39,178 bases of DNA from an uncultured Candidatus Poseidoniales archaeon (GCA_902573115.1 CACGIM010000007.1:1-39178), one strand, 5' to 3'. Numbered from the stretch's first letter, positions 24,958 to 34,206 are shown. Notes: generated by a model not told the origin, from the letters alone. Numbers and translations: made by a program.

Positions 24958-26206
24958 ATGTCCGACGATCTGGAGCAGCAACAGCGGAGACTTCGTCTTA
25001 AGAAGGCGATCAAGGATCTATCTGCAATGAAGGGGATGGGGACCGAGCTGGTCACAGTGATTGTTCCTCCTGACAGGATGATTCATGACGTAAGGCAACA
25101 CCTCGGTCAAGAGGCCGGACAGGCAGCTAACATAAAGTCAAAATCGACAAAAAAGCATGTTACGGATGCAATTGAATCCGCTATTTCTACATTAAATCGT
25201 TACAAAACACCAGGGACCGGTGGGATAGCAATATTTGTCGGACATGTGATCGTTGGCAACAATAAGACTAGACTCACTTCTACTGTCGTGGACGACCCTC
25301 CCGAACCTTTTCCTTCATTCAGATACAGGTGCGATTCGACCTTCGAAATAAGTCAGCTAGAAGAAATGCTAATCGACAGAACATCATATGGGTTATTTGT
25401 AATTGATAGATCTGAAGCAGCATATGGTTTGGCATCAGGAAAAAGATTACACTGCCAAGAACATATTACTTCATTGGTCCCATCCAAACACGGTAGGGGG
25501 GGGGCAATCGGCCCAGAGGTTTGAGAGGCTAATAGAAGAAGCAGCTCATAAATTCTTCAAGAAGGCCACAGAAAGGGCCTCAAACTATTGGCTGCCTATG
25601 GTTCAAGACCTAAGGGGAATAATCATCGGAGGGCCAGGCGCGACCAAAGATTTTGTAGTCAAGCAAGATTATTTCCACCATGAAATAAAGAAGCTGATAG
25701 CTGAACCATTTTTTGACGTCGGCTACTCCAATGAAAGCGGCCTTAGGGAACTAATCCAAAGGGCAGGATCCACAATGGATCAGATCGAGCTTGACTTGGA
25801 ACGAACTCTGGTGGATGAATTCCTCAGAGAGGTTATGCAAACGAATCCAAAGGCTACATATGGGGAAGTAATGATTAGATCCGCATTAGATCAGGGCGCT
25901 GTTCAGACTCTACTTCTATCAGAGGCAATAACAAAGAAGCGAGTATTCTGGTCCTGCAAAGAGTGTAAAAAAGAATGGGCATCAACCGTTGATAATGCCA
26001 CGACATCTAGAAATTGCCCTGATTGCAACTCAAGCAACCTAACCCAAGACGAAAGTAGAACAGTGGACTTGATAGATGAGCTTTCCGTTTTAGCAGGGCA
26101 TACATCAGCAAACGTTAGGCTAATTTCTCTGGATACCGAGGAAGGAGCTACCATGCATTCGGCTTTTGGAGGCATTGCTGCTCTGCTGAGGTATCCGATA
26201 TCTTGA
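24958..26206 (+). CDS. prf1: Peptide chain release factor aRF1, frameshifted at the GGQ motif
   Basis: Two consecutive frames together encode one archaeal class 1 release factor of about 415 residues, the family length. Domain 1 has the stop-codon reading motifs NIKS (58-61) and YRCDSTF (123-129). Domain 2 carries the GGQ peptidyl-tRNA hydrolysis motif at about 181-183, in KHGRGGQSAQRF. Domain 3 contains a Cys-pair region (CKECKKEW, CPDCNSS) and ends with GGIAALLRYPIS. The break is at nine consecutive G (25496-25504) encoding Arg-Gly-Gly; eight G would restore the frame. As written, the first frame reads Ala for the GGQ Gln and stops at a UGA at 25522-25524. The start has a clear ribosome binding site. 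argS follows 6 bp after the stop. Confidence 0.93.
25496..25504 (+). other. G9 homopolymer at the aRF1 GGQ codons
   Basis: Nine G follow GGTA. In the upstream frame they read AGG GGG GGG GCA, giving Arg-Gly-Gly-Ala and a stop seven codons later. With one G fewer the sequence reads AGG GGG GGG CAA, giving the universal Gly-Gly-Gln and the rest of the protein. A miscalled homopolymer is the simplest cause; +1 slippage is the alternative. Confidence 0.85.
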
Positions 26207-26212
26207 GGTGAT

Positions 26213-27955
26213 ATGATCAGAGATCTAATTCAAGAGTCAGTACCCTTTTTTTCTGAAGCAATGAGCTCACTTGGTGTTTCCGATTCTGATTGGTTGGGGC
26301 TATTCGGAAGGGCTACTGTGGAAGACCACGCCGATGTTGCCCTGCCCTGCCATTCCCTAGCTAAGATACTGCGTAGGTCGCCTGAAGATATCGCAGAAGA
26401 AATACGTACCCTAGTCTCAACTGGATTAGAGGAAATTGCTGAAGTTTCAAATATCAGTGGATTTGTGAATTTGAAGGCCAAGCCATCTTGGCTTTCTAGA
26501 CGTCTTATGGAAATTCACCCCGATGATCGAATTGGAGTCAGAACAGACGTGAGTTTGACATATGTGGTAGATTATTCTGCCCCCAATGTAGCAAAAGAGA
26601 TGCATGTTGGCCATCTCAGGTCAACGGTTATCGGAGATACAATAGTCAGAATGCTAGAGTTCATGGGGCACAAAGTAATCAGAGAGAATCACATAGGAGA
26701 TTGGGGAACCCCATTTGGAATGCTGATCGAACATCTTCTTGATCTTGGGGAGGACGAAGCAGCTAATGAATTGGGTGTAGGTGACTTAGACTCGTTCTAC
26801 AAGCAAGCGAGAGAGAAATTTGTGTCCGATGACGAATTCGCTGAGAGGTCGAGAGAGAGGGTGGTAAAACTCCAGGGAGGGGACCATGAGACGCTTAGAC
26901 TTTGGAGGGTCTTAGTGGCAGAATCGATGAGGTATTTCAACGAAGTTTACTCTTTGCTAGGCGTACTTCTGGAGGATGAAGACATCAGGGGAGAATCAAG
27001 CTATCAGGATCTATTGCCAATAGTGGTTGAGAGACTTTCGAAAGAAGGTATTCTGGAAAATAGCGATGGTGCCGATGTTGTATTCCCGGGGGGTTGGTAC
27101 AATCGTGAGGGGGAACCCCTTCCAATGATAATTAGGAAAGGGGACGGTGGATACAACTACAGTACATCAGATCTTGCCTGCATAATTGATAGGATTGAGA
27201 GGCTTAATTGTGATAGACTTTTGTACGTAGTCGGAACTCCTCAGAAACAACACTTTGAGATGGTTTTCCAGGTTGCAACAATGGCAGGTTTCATGCCAGA
27301 TTCGAACAATGCAACTCATGTTAATTTTGGATCTGTCCTGGACACCAGTGGAAAAGTTCTGAAGAGTAGGGAGGGAGAGGTAATCAAGCTCCATGATCTG
27401 CTTAGAGAATCCATTAATCGCGCAAATGAAGCAGTCAGCAAAAAGAACCCGGACTTAGATGAAAAACAGAGGGAAGAAGTAGCTAAATTAGTTGGCATCG
27501 GTGCCGTAAAGTTTGCTGACCTATCCACCGAGAGGACCAAGGACTACGTCTTTGATTGGGAAAGAATGCTTTCTTTTGATGGGAACTCGGCTCCTTATCT
27601 GCAATATGCATATGCCAGAATCTGCAGTATTTTCAGGAGATGGACAGGTGAGAGAGAAGAAATAACCGGATCAAAATTTCTACTACATCACCCAGACGAA
27701 ATATATCTTTCAAGGAAGCTTGTTGATTTTCCGTCAATACTTGAAGAATCAATAAGATCATTTAATCCACACAAGCTTTGCTTCCACCTCCTATCAATCG
27801 CATCTTCATTCGCTACCTTTTACGAGAATTGTAAAGTTTTGAACCCCGACGATGAAAACTCTAAACTTAGCCGGCTATCGTTATGTGATCTGACTGCAAG
27901 ACAATTACAACTAGGTCTTGGGCTCCTTGGAATAGGGTTGCCAGAGAGAATGTGA
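26213..27955 (+). CDS. argS: Arginyl-tRNA synthetase
   Basis: A 580-residue class I synthetase that charges tRNA-Arg. The N-terminal additional domain (about 1-110) is present. The catalytic core starts with VVDYSAPNVAKEMHVGHLRS (HVGH at 131-134) and contains ENHIGDWGTPFGMLIEHL and the GDGGYNYSTSDLACI segment. The KMSKS loop is replaced by LKSREGEVIKL, as is normal for this enzyme. The C-terminal DALR anticodon domain includes YLQYAYARICSIFRR. It begins 6 bp after the aRF1 stop; a GAGGTGAT element ends one base before the ATG, close for a binding site, so reinitiation from aRF1 translation is likely. Confidence 0.95.
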   Translation: MIRDLIQESVPFFSEAMSSLGVSDSDWLGLFGRATVEDHADVALPCHSLAKILRRSPEDIAEEIRTLVSTGLEEIAEVSNISGFVNLKAKPSWLSRRLMEIHPDDRIGVRTDVSLTYVVDYSAPNVAKEMHVGHLRSTVIGDTIVRMLEFMGHKVIRENHIGDWGTPFGMLIEHLLDLGEDEAANELGVGDLDSFYKQAREKFVSDDEFAERSRERVVKLQGGDHETLRLWRVLVAESMRYFNEVYSLLGVLLEDEDIRGESSYQDLLPIVVERLSKEGILENSDGADVVFPGGWYNREGEPLPMIIRKGDGGYNYSTSDLACIIDRIERLNCDRLLYVVGTPQKQHFEMVFQVATMAGFMPDSNNATHVNFGSVLDTSGKVLKSREGEVIKLHDLLRESINRANEAVSKKNPDLDEKQREEVAKLVGIGAVKFADLSTERTKDYVFDWERMLSFDGNSAPYLQYAYARICSIFRRWTGEREEITGSKFLLHHPDEIYLSRKLVDFPSILEESIRSFNPHKLCFHLLSIASSFATFYENCKVLNPDDENSKLSRLSLCDLTARQLQLGLGLLGIGLPERM

Positions 27956-27994
27956 AACAGGGCACCTTGAAAATATGAAGCCTCTCGGAGATAC

Positions 27995-28459
27995 ATGGTT
28001 GGAGTAGGCGAAAAAGCCCCTAATTTTACATTGAAGAACACATCAAAAGAAGAAGTATCACTCTCTGATTATCAAGGAGAGGCAGTGATTCTAGCCTTCT
28101 ACCCTGGAGCTTTTACAGGCGTATGTGACCAAGAGATGTGCTCATTACAGGACAATCTCTCTGAACTGAATACTGTGGGCGCCAAAGTAATTGGAATAAG
28201 CGTAGATTCTCCTTGGGCCAATGGAGAGTTTGCCAGAAAATACGAGATAGAATTTGAATTGCTATCAGATTTAGATAGAGAGGTTATAGACTTGTACGAC
28301 GCTAAATTTGTTGGCCTTGGAGGACTTGAAGGATATGTCAGTGCGAACAGAGCCATAGTGATAGTCGACCCAAAGGGGTTCGTAAAATATCGATGGGTCG
28401 CGGAAAATCCAGGTATAGAACCAGATTATCAACAGATTGTTTCGATATGCGGGCCTTAA
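27995..28459 (+). CDS. Peroxiredoxin (AhpC/TSA, Bcp-like)
   Basis: A 154-residue thiol peroxidase that reduces hydrogen peroxide and organic hydroperoxides. The peroxidatic cysteine is C44 in YPGAFTGVCDQEMC, and the likely resolving cysteine is C49, five positions on, as in Bcp-type enzymes. The thioredoxin-fold order (VGEKAPNFTLKN at the start, VIGISVDSPW, FELLSDLDREVIDLYDA) is complete. A GGAG element 5-8 nt before the ATG supports the start. It follows argS by 39 bp; its stop overlaps the stop of the convergent M28 peptidase gene by 4 bp. Likely cytoplasmic, no signal peptide. Confidence 0.93.
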   Translation: MVGVGEKAPNFTLKNTSKEEVSLSDYQGEAVILAFYPGAFTGVCDQEMCSLQDNLSELNTVGAKVIGISVDSPWANGEFARKYEIEFELLSDLDREVIDLYDAKFVGLGGLEGYVSANRAIVIVDPKGFVKYRWVAENPGIEPDYQQIVSICGP

Positions 28460-30213
28460 CTCCATGCTAGATGACGTACCAAGGAACCGTAGATTATTCC
28501 TGAGACGGAGAGACTTTCCTCGTTGAACCTATCCATGTTGTCAAGATACGTGTGATATTCTGAAGATCCAGAGCCGTAACAGAGCATCGCCATCCCATAC
28601 TCCGTGTCCGCCCCCTCGTCCCCATAGACGTCGTAAACGAACGGTGCATGATCGGAATTGTAGGGCATCTCTTCAGACGCTAGATACCTGATATTTATTG
28701 GATATTTGTTTGCCAATTCTGGATGCTTAGAGCTGAATTTGGCAACGATCCCTTCAATGTGGCTAACATCTGATTTGCTATTCCCCTGGAAAGTAAGGCC
28801 GGAGTTTCTTTCTAAGTCCACGTGGTTCATATCTAGATTGATGTAAAGTCTTAGATTATCTTGGAGATCAGATTGATACTTCTTCACCCATTCCTTTGAG
28901 CCCCAAAGCCCCTCTTCTTCCCCTCCCCATGTGCAAAAATAAATCGTCATTTTCGGCTCACCTAGTTCAGTTTCAACAAGCGCCATCTGTCTAGCCATTT
29001 CCATCACAGTAGCCGTTCCCGCGGTATTGTCTATTGCCCCCTGCCCGTTGTATACCGTATCGTGATGGGCCCCGATGATGATCAGATCTTCAGAGCTCCC
29101 TTCAATAATTCCGCAGGGAACATGGATGTACCCTTCTTGTTGATTGTCTACGTCAACTTGGAATTGCAGCATTCCATCGCCATTGACTACTTGCTCTACG
29201 ATTGTTTCACCAACGCTTCTAGATACCATGATGAATCCTATATTGTATGGCTTCTCGCTAAACTGAGTGATGTCCAAAGACTTCGAGTAAGGGACACAGT
29301 CGCCTTGCACCAAATCATCGCAGTTTTGTCTGGAATTAATTGTGATCAGGCCTCTAAGACTATTCAATTGGGCCCTCTGCATTAGGACAGTATTACTTTC
29401 CGTACCCGGTTCCCCATCTTGACCATCCATCAACCAAACAACACCAATGCCATTTCCGGCCGACGCCCAGTCTTCCGATTCGTTCCCCATCCCTAAATCA
29501 AAGACCTCGACGTCGCTGCTCGCGGGAATGTTGAGGCTGCCGCTATAACCCTGAACAACGTAGTCTTGAGTATGTATGAATTCAGTCTCATCCCTGTCAA
29601 TATCTGCTAAGGAACATGGGGTGGGGCCACCAAATATTCCACCCAAGTTACCCGGCTGGCAAATCATAAGATCGAATTGGTTCCCCATGTAGTACAATGG
29701 AACTTCGAACTCGTCGAGAATTGATGGTAAACCACTGTTGGAAAAATTAGTTTTGATCGATTGCGCTGCATTTTCCTCTTCAACTGTCCCGGACAACCTT
29801 CCCCCCCATTGTGGATCTCCTAATGCTACCAATCCTTGTGCATAAGCTCTCGATTGATTGGAGTCAAAATCAATAATTACATACTCTTGACTACCTTTAG
29901 CCCACTTTGCTATATCCTCTCCGAAAATAAGTCCACCTCCGACCGTGCCCATAATCATGATGGAGGCAAGAAAAATAGCTTTGGCGGGTACCTGATTGAA
30001 TTTTCTGTTGTACAAATTTGCCAACCCACTACCGAAGGTACTCTTGCTCGGATTTCCCTCATCACTAGGAATTTCGGCCTCTAAAACTTCTGATTTCTTC
30101 TCGGAAATGGAAAGCCTCTCAACCAAAATGGACTTGTTCCCAGAAACTCCTAACCCCCTGGATCGTAGCTCAATCTTCAGTTGCTCTACGGTTTTCGAAG
30201 ACCAATCGGTCAT
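28456..30213 (-). CDS. Membrane-anchored M28 metallopeptidase with N-terminal SAP domain
   Basis: A 585-residue protein with an unusual order. Residues 4-35 form a SAP-like helix-extended loop-helix (TVEQLKIELRSRGLGVSGNK). A polar linker is followed by one membrane helix (AIFLASIMIMGTVGGGLIFG, about 79-98), then a large domain predicted to be outside the cell. That domain has a PA-like insert (about 210-330) and an M28 zinc aminopeptidase core. Metal ligands appear complete: H383 (GAHHDTVYNG), D395, E432/E433 (GGEEEGLWGS), D461 (NLDMNHVD) and H554 (SEYHTYLDN). It probably trims extracellular peptides. SAP motifs usually bind DNA, so a cytoplasmic SAP on a surface peptidase is odd. It follows ubiX by 64 bp. 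Confidence 0.88.
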   Translation of the reverse strand: MTDWSSKTVEQLKIELRSRGLGVSGNKSILVERLSISEKKSEVLEAEIPSDEGNPSKSTFGSGLANLYNRKFNQVPAKAIFLASIMIMGTVGGGLIFGEDIAKWAKGSQEYVIIDFDSNQSRAYAQGLVALGDPQWGGRLSGTVEEENAAQSIKTNFSNSGLPSILDEFEVPLYYMGNQFDLMICQPGNLGGIFGGPTPCSLADIDRDETEFIHTQDYVVQGYSGSLNIPASSDVEVFDLGMGNESEDWASAGNGIGVVWLMDGQDGEPGTESNTVLMQRAQLNSLRGLITINSRQNCDDLVQGDCVPYSKSLDITQFSEKPYNIGFIMVSRSVGETIVEQVVNGDGMLQFQVDVDNQQEGYIHVPCGIIEGSSEDLIIIGAHHDTVYNGQGAIDNTAGTATVMEMARQMALVETELGEPKMTIYFCTWGGEEEGLWGSKEWVKKYQSDLQDNLRLYINLDMNHVDLERNSGLTFQGNSKSDVSHIEGIVAKFSSKHPELANKYPINIRYLASEEMPYNSDHAPFVYDVYGDEGADTEYGMAMLCYGSGSSEYHTYLDNMDRFNEESLSVSGIIYGSLVRHLAWS

Positions 30214-30277
30214 ATTGTTCCAACTCTTTCCACCTTTATTGAACCCATTCCAGAAAGGAGTAAGCTACGCATCGTTA

Positions 30278-30853
30278 TCACGACTCGACTTCTTCGCCGG
30301 TCCACCTCTTCCCTAAAGTGTGATCAATGCCTAATTGGTCGAGTATTCTGGCAACTACGAAGTCGACTAAATCCTCTATTGTCTGGGGCATGTGGTAGAA
30401 ACCCGGGCTTGCGGGAAGAATGACGACGCCCCATTCTGATAGGTTTGCCATTGCCCTAAGATGGGGTGTGGAGTAAGGTGCCTCTCTTGGAATTATTATC
30501 AATTTCCTTCTCTCCTTCATAGCTACCAAAGCACTCCTAGTTGCAAGGTTGTCACTTATTCCTGAGGCAATCTTGCCAATGGTAGTTCCACTTGCTGGAC
30601 ATACGATGTACGCATCGAACCTTGCAGACCCTGAGGCCGATCTGGCCGCTAGATTTCGATTATCTTCAAGATTTACAAGATCGTGATCGGCTAAGTCTTC
30701 AGGAGTCATCTGGCACTCAAGGTCAAGATTTATCGCACCGGTGCCGGTAACTATCAGATTCACGGTCCATCCATGCTCTACCAACGACTGGACCAGTTTC
30801 ACGCAATATCTTGCTCCAGAAGCTCCGGTGAGTGCTACAACCGCTTCAGGCAT
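30278..30853 (-). CDS. ubiX: Flavin prenyltransferase UbiX/Pad1
   Basis: A 191-residue flavoprotein-fold enzyme that attaches a dimethylallyl group to FMN, making the prenylated flavin used by UbiD-type decarboxylases. Family segments are VVALTGASGARYCVKLV at the start, IVCPASGTTIGKIASGISDNL, LIIIPREAPYSTPHLRAM, and GFYHMPQTIEDLVDFVVARIL near the end. ATG 30853 gives the standard start; an upstream in-frame ATG would add seven residues. No ubiD-like gene is in the window. It is the last clear member of the leftward lipoate/2-oxoacid dehydrogenase run, 41 bp after the class V aminotransferase gene. Confidence 0.94.
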   Translation of the reverse strand: MPEAVVALTGASGARYCVKLVQSLVEHGWTVNLIVTGTGAINLDLECQMTPEDLADHDLVNLEDNRNLAARSASGSARFDAYIVCPASGTTIGKIASGISDNLATRSALVAMKERRKLIIIPREAPYSTPHLRAMANLSEWGVVILPASPGFYHMPQTIEDLVDFVVARILDQLGIDHTLGKRWTGEEVES

Positions 30854-30894
30854 ACGCTCTCGGCGGCGCACCAACTCCTTGAAAGGTTGCTTTT

Positions 30895-32082
30895 TTAGAG
30901 GTTATTTTTCAGTGCCTCAGCGAGAAAATAATACTCGTCGATGTGGTTATACATTTGTGCTGAGATCCTAATATACCGGGTTTTGTGGTGTACCCAAGGG
31001 AAAACCGGGACTTGGATTCTGTATTGATCATATAGTAGATTGTGAAACGGGTCCCCTTCGAATTCCATCGGCCCAATATCCCCATCGCTGGGAATCTCTA
31101 TCGAGGCTATGGATGACACCATCGAGTCTGGAACCGGAGGGCTAGTTCCTAAGGCCTCGCAGATTACCCCTCTCCCTTCTAGAGCCAACTTCCTATTCCT
31201 CTGCATGATTATTGGCCACCCACCTTCCACTAAACCACCAAGGAATTCTATGGCTTTGGGGATACAAAGCCAAGGTGTTGGGTCTTGAGTACCAGGCCAT
31301 CCGAATTCATAGTCAAACTTCTCCTGATCGGATCCTTGGAAGCTAGAACCATGGCCGATACTAAGAGGCCGAATCATGTCTTTTTTGTCATCTCTTATGT
31401 GTAGAAATGCTGAACCTTTAGGGGTGCAAATCCATTTGTGGCAGTTTCCGGTACAGTATGCTGCGCCTAGGTTTTCGAGGTCTAACGGAACTATTCCAGG
31501 TCCGTGAGCGGCATCCAATAGGACATCAACTCCCGATGATTGAAGTCTTTCAACTAATTCTTCGAAGGGCATTCTTAGGCCCGTTGGACTTGTCACAGTA
31601 TCAATCAGTGCCAAGACCGTTCTCTCCGTAACCGAATCCATGATCAGATCCAGAATCTGACTCTTGTTCCGGACTCTAAATGGGATATCGACGACAACAG
31701 TCTTCGCCCCTGATCTTTCAGCTACGAAGTCAACTGCGTTCCAGCAAGCTTGGTATGAGTGGTTAGGAACAATGATTTCATCACCCTCTTTGAGATTTAG
31801 ACTCCTCAGGATCGTGTTTACCCCCTCGGTAGCATTCCTCACGAATGTCATTCCATTTGGGTCGGCGTTAAGGAAAAAAGAGAGGGATTTTCTAGCTTCA
31901 TACATTAGTTCTTGAAACTCCCTTTCGTAGAATCTTACGGGATCCATTTCAATTTGTGAGCGAAGAAAACTTTGCTCTTTCAAGACTACGTTGGGTACAG
32001 CCCCAAATGACCCATGGTTCAGGAATGTAGTTTCTGGGTCCAAAGCCCAATGTGCTGCCAATATGCCCCTTTTGGGTCTCAT
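30895..32082 (-). CDS. PLP-dependent class V aminotransferase (isopenicillin N epimerase-like)
   Basis: A 395-residue fold-type I PLP enzyme. It opens with FLNHGSFGAVP, a start typical of the isopenicillin N epimerase-like (CefD) branch, and has FVRNATEGVNTIL for PLP phosphate contact, LLDAAHGPG with the conserved Asp-His, and the Schiff-base lysine in CTGNCHKWICTPKG. The C-terminal small domain ends with RYIRISAQMYNHIDE. Reactions in this branch include epimerisation, desulfuration and C-C or C-N cleavage, so no substrate can be named. Its ATG overlaps the lipB stop by 4 bp (ATGA), which makes co-translation with lipB likely. A sulfur-donor role for lipoate is an attractive guess without direct support. 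Confidence 0.88.
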   Translation of the reverse strand: MRPKRGILAAHWALDPETTFLNHGSFGAVPNVVLKEQSFLRSQIEMDPVRFYEREFQELMYEARKSLSFFLNADPNGMTFVRNATEGVNTILRSLNLKEGDEIIVPNHSYQACWNAVDFVAERSGAKTVVVDIPFRVRNKSQILDLIMDSVTERTVLALIDTVTSPTGLRMPFEELVERLQSSGVDVLLDAAHGPGIVPLDLENLGAAYCTGNCHKWICTPKGSAFLHIRDDKKDMIRPLSIGHGSSFQGSDQEKFDYEFGWPGTQDPTPWLCIPKAIEFLGGLVEGGWPIIMQRNRKLALEGRGVICEALGTSPPVPDSMVSSIASIEIPSDGDIGPMEFEGDPFHNLLYDQYRIQVPVFPWVHHKTRYIRISAQMYNHIDEYYFLAEALKNNL

Positions 32083-32753
32083 ACCACGACCTCCACCAAT
32101 GAAACATCCGATTCCTCTGGTATTCGCCCAAGGTGCCTCTCACACACGGACAGAAGCTCAGTTTGCAATCTCTCTGAATTAATTTTTCTGCCCTCTGAAT
32201 CCTTTGTGTACCCTAATTTTGCCAAACTAGTGTGCATTCCTGCCTCGATTCCACAACCTTCTAAGTCCTCAACTCTAGTATCTGGCGTGTCGATGTTTAT
32301 CGACATCCCATGTCTGCTAACCCAATGCAGAAAAGATAGCCCAATCGAGCAAATCTTGTGGCCATCTACCCAAACTCCCTGCATGGCAGGGTCCTTGTAG
32401 GCCCTGACTCCACATCTCGATAAGGCTTCGATGCCCCAATCTTCTAATCTGCCGATTATACTTCTGATGCTCTGCTCCTCAATGCCCCACTTTACAATTG
32501 GGTATGCCACAAGCTGCCCAGGGCCATGCCAGGTCGCCCCTCCTCCTCTGTCAGTTACTATTGTCGGATATCCATCAACAACTACCTCATCCCTCAATGC
32601 CTTCGGTCCAATGGTCACAATCTCAGGATGCTGAACAAAGATGAGGATATCTGGCAAACTGCCTTCAAATCTCAGTCTTTGTAGCTTCTTCATCTGTTCT
32701 GCCATCACGGAATATTCCACAATTCCCAATCTAGCTACACTTATTTTTTCCAT
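32079..32753 (-). CDS. lipB: Octanoyl-[carrier protein] transferase LipB
   Basis: A 224-residue enzyme that moves octanoyl from a carrier protein to the lysine of lipoyl domains, the step before LipA. Diagnostic segments are the DRGGGATWHGPGQLVAYPI motif, the catalytic lysine in DGHKICSIGLS, and the acyl-thioester cysteine in LEGCGIEAGMHTSL. It lies 8 bp after the E3 gene and overlaps the aminotransferase gene by 4 bp. LipB beside its E2 substrate and LipA indicates endogenous lipoate synthesis. Dependence on an acyl carrier protein in archaea is a puzzle, since most lack bacterial fatty acid synthesis. Confidence 0.95.
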   Translation of the reverse strand: MEKISVARLGIVEYSVMAEQMKKLQRLRFEGSLPDILIFVQHPEIVTIGPKALRDEVVVDGYPTIVTDRGGGATWHGPGQLVAYPIVKWGIEEQSIRSIIGRLEDWGIEALSRCGVRAYKDPAMQGVWVDGHKICSIGLSFLHWVSRHGMSINIDTPDTRVEDLEGCGIEAGMHTSLAKLGYTKDSEGRKINSERLQTELLSVCERHLGRIPEESDVSLVEVVV

Positions 32754-32761
32754 CCCAAACC

Positions 32762-34198
32762 TCAGCTAATATGGATGGCATGCCCCAATGTCTTGAGAAC
32801 GCCTTCATGGAACGCCTCCGACATAGTCGGATGCGCGTGAATCGTTCCGGCAATGTCCTCCAGCAATGAGCCCATCTCAAGCGCCAAAACGAATTCACCA
32901 TGCAACTCAGCAATGTGGCTCCCTACTGCCTGAATTCCTAAGATCACATGATCAGATTCACGTGCAGTCACCCGGATAAAACCACCAGTTTTCTCAGCTT
33001 CCAAACTTAAAGCTCTGCCATTTGCCGCAAGTGGGAACTTCCCTACAATTACCTCTTCTCCTCTCTCTTTTGCTTCATTTGGCGTGAGGCCTACAGACAC
33101 GATTTCTGGTTCGGTAAATACTATTGCAGGGATGGCCACATTGTCGAACTCTCTTTTGTGCCCTGCAATGATCTCAGCAACCATCTCCCCCTCCGCACTA
33201 GCTTTGTGAGCCAGCATAGGCTCTCCAGACACGTCACCTATGGCGTAAACTCCAGGGATGGAGGTCCTGCATTTCCTATCGATTCTGATAAACCGGCCAG
33301 AGGAATCCATTCTGAGTCCCATGTTTTCAAGTCCCCAACCCTTAGTGTTAGGTTTCCTCCCGACGGTGACAAGAATCTTGTCTACCTTCACTTTGTGATC
33401 TTCTCCGTCCCTTTCAAAATACAACTCCACCTTTCTGGAAGCCCCTTTACCTTTCATCTCTGCACCCCTAGCAAGAGAGTCAGTATGTACGGCAACTCCA
33501 TGTTTCTTCAGCCATAACTCCAAAGGCCTGCGTATCTCTTTGTCCATTATTTCTAGAATGCTACCCATTCCTTCAATTATGGTCACATCTGTTCCTAGTT
33601 TGGCTAGGGCACATCCTATCTCCAGTCCTATGTAGCCACCACCAACTATGGCTATGCTTTTTGGCAGCTTGTCCAAATCAAGAGCTCCGGTCGATGAAAG
33701 AATAAACTCCTCATCACATGGCATAAATGGCAAATCTATGTGGCTGGATCCCGTTGCTAGAATAACATTTTCCGCCTCGATTCTTATTTCTGCATCCGAA
33801 GTCCTAACGTTGCAACTCTTAGGACCGTCGAACTTAGCCCAACCCTTGATCAGGTCCGCACCAGCTGCTTTCAGTAATCCTTCCACACCTTTGTTAAGTC
33901 GTTCAACGATGGAATCTTTCCACGATACAAGCGCGGACATGTTGACCTCAGGTTCCCCCGAAACCGAGAGTCCCATGTGCCCCTCTTCAGTGGAATGCTT
34001 CCTAAGAGAATCAAATCGGTCAGCTGCGTGTATAATTGCCTTGCTCGGAATACAGCCTCTTATGAGGCATGTTCCCCCGGCTTTATCACTCTCAACAACT
34101 ATTGTTTTGAGTCCAAGTTGAGCTGCCCTAATTCCAGCAACATAACCCCCGGGGCCGGCACCCACTACAAGGACCTGGCACTTTAGTGACTCGTTCAT
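32762..34198 (-). CDS. lpdA: Dihydrolipoamide dehydrogenase (E3)
   Basis: A 478-residue flavoprotein that reoxidises dihydrolipoamide with NAD. The N-terminal FAD motif is VLVVGAGPGGYVAG. The redox disulfide is C44/C49 in GGTCLIRGCIPSKA, the NAD-binding motif is IAIVGGGYIGLEIGCALA, the second FAD motif is VYAIGDVSGEPMLAHKA, and the C-terminal active-site His-Glu pair is in HAHPTMSEAFHE. ATG 34198 is chosen because a TGAGGT element lies 6 nt upstream; the frame also has a GTG at 34210. It lies between the E2 gene and lipB. All catalytic elements are intact. Confidence 0.96.
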   Translation of the reverse strand: MNESLKCQVLVVGAGPGGYVAGIRAAQLGLKTIVVESDKAGGTCLIRGCIPSKAIIHAADRFDSLRKHSTEEGHMGLSVSGEPEVNMSALVSWKDSIVERLNKGVEGLLKAAGADLIKGWAKFDGPKSCNVRTSDAEIRIEAENVILATGSSHIDLPFMPCDEEFILSSTGALDLDKLPKSIAIVGGGYIGLEIGCALAKLGTDVTIIEGMGSILEIMDKEIRRPLELWLKKHGVAVHTDSLARGAEMKGKGASRKVELYFERDGEDHKVKVDKILVTVGRKPNTKGWGLENMGLRMDSSGRFIRIDRKCRTSIPGVYAIGDVSGEPMLAHKASAEGEMVAEIIAGHKREFDNVAIPAIVFTEPEIVSVGLTPNEAKERGEEVIVGKFPLAANGRALSLEAEKTGGFIRVTARESDHVILGIQAVGSHIAELHGEFVLALEMGSLLEDIAGTIHAHPTMSEAFHEGVLKTLGHAIHIS

Positions 34199-34206
34199 AT
34201 CAAACC

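Noticed and set aside
24958-26206. aRF1 considered as a true pseudogene or as two separate genes
   Set aside because: The gene is essential and both halves are otherwise perfectly conserved-looking, so decay is unlikely.
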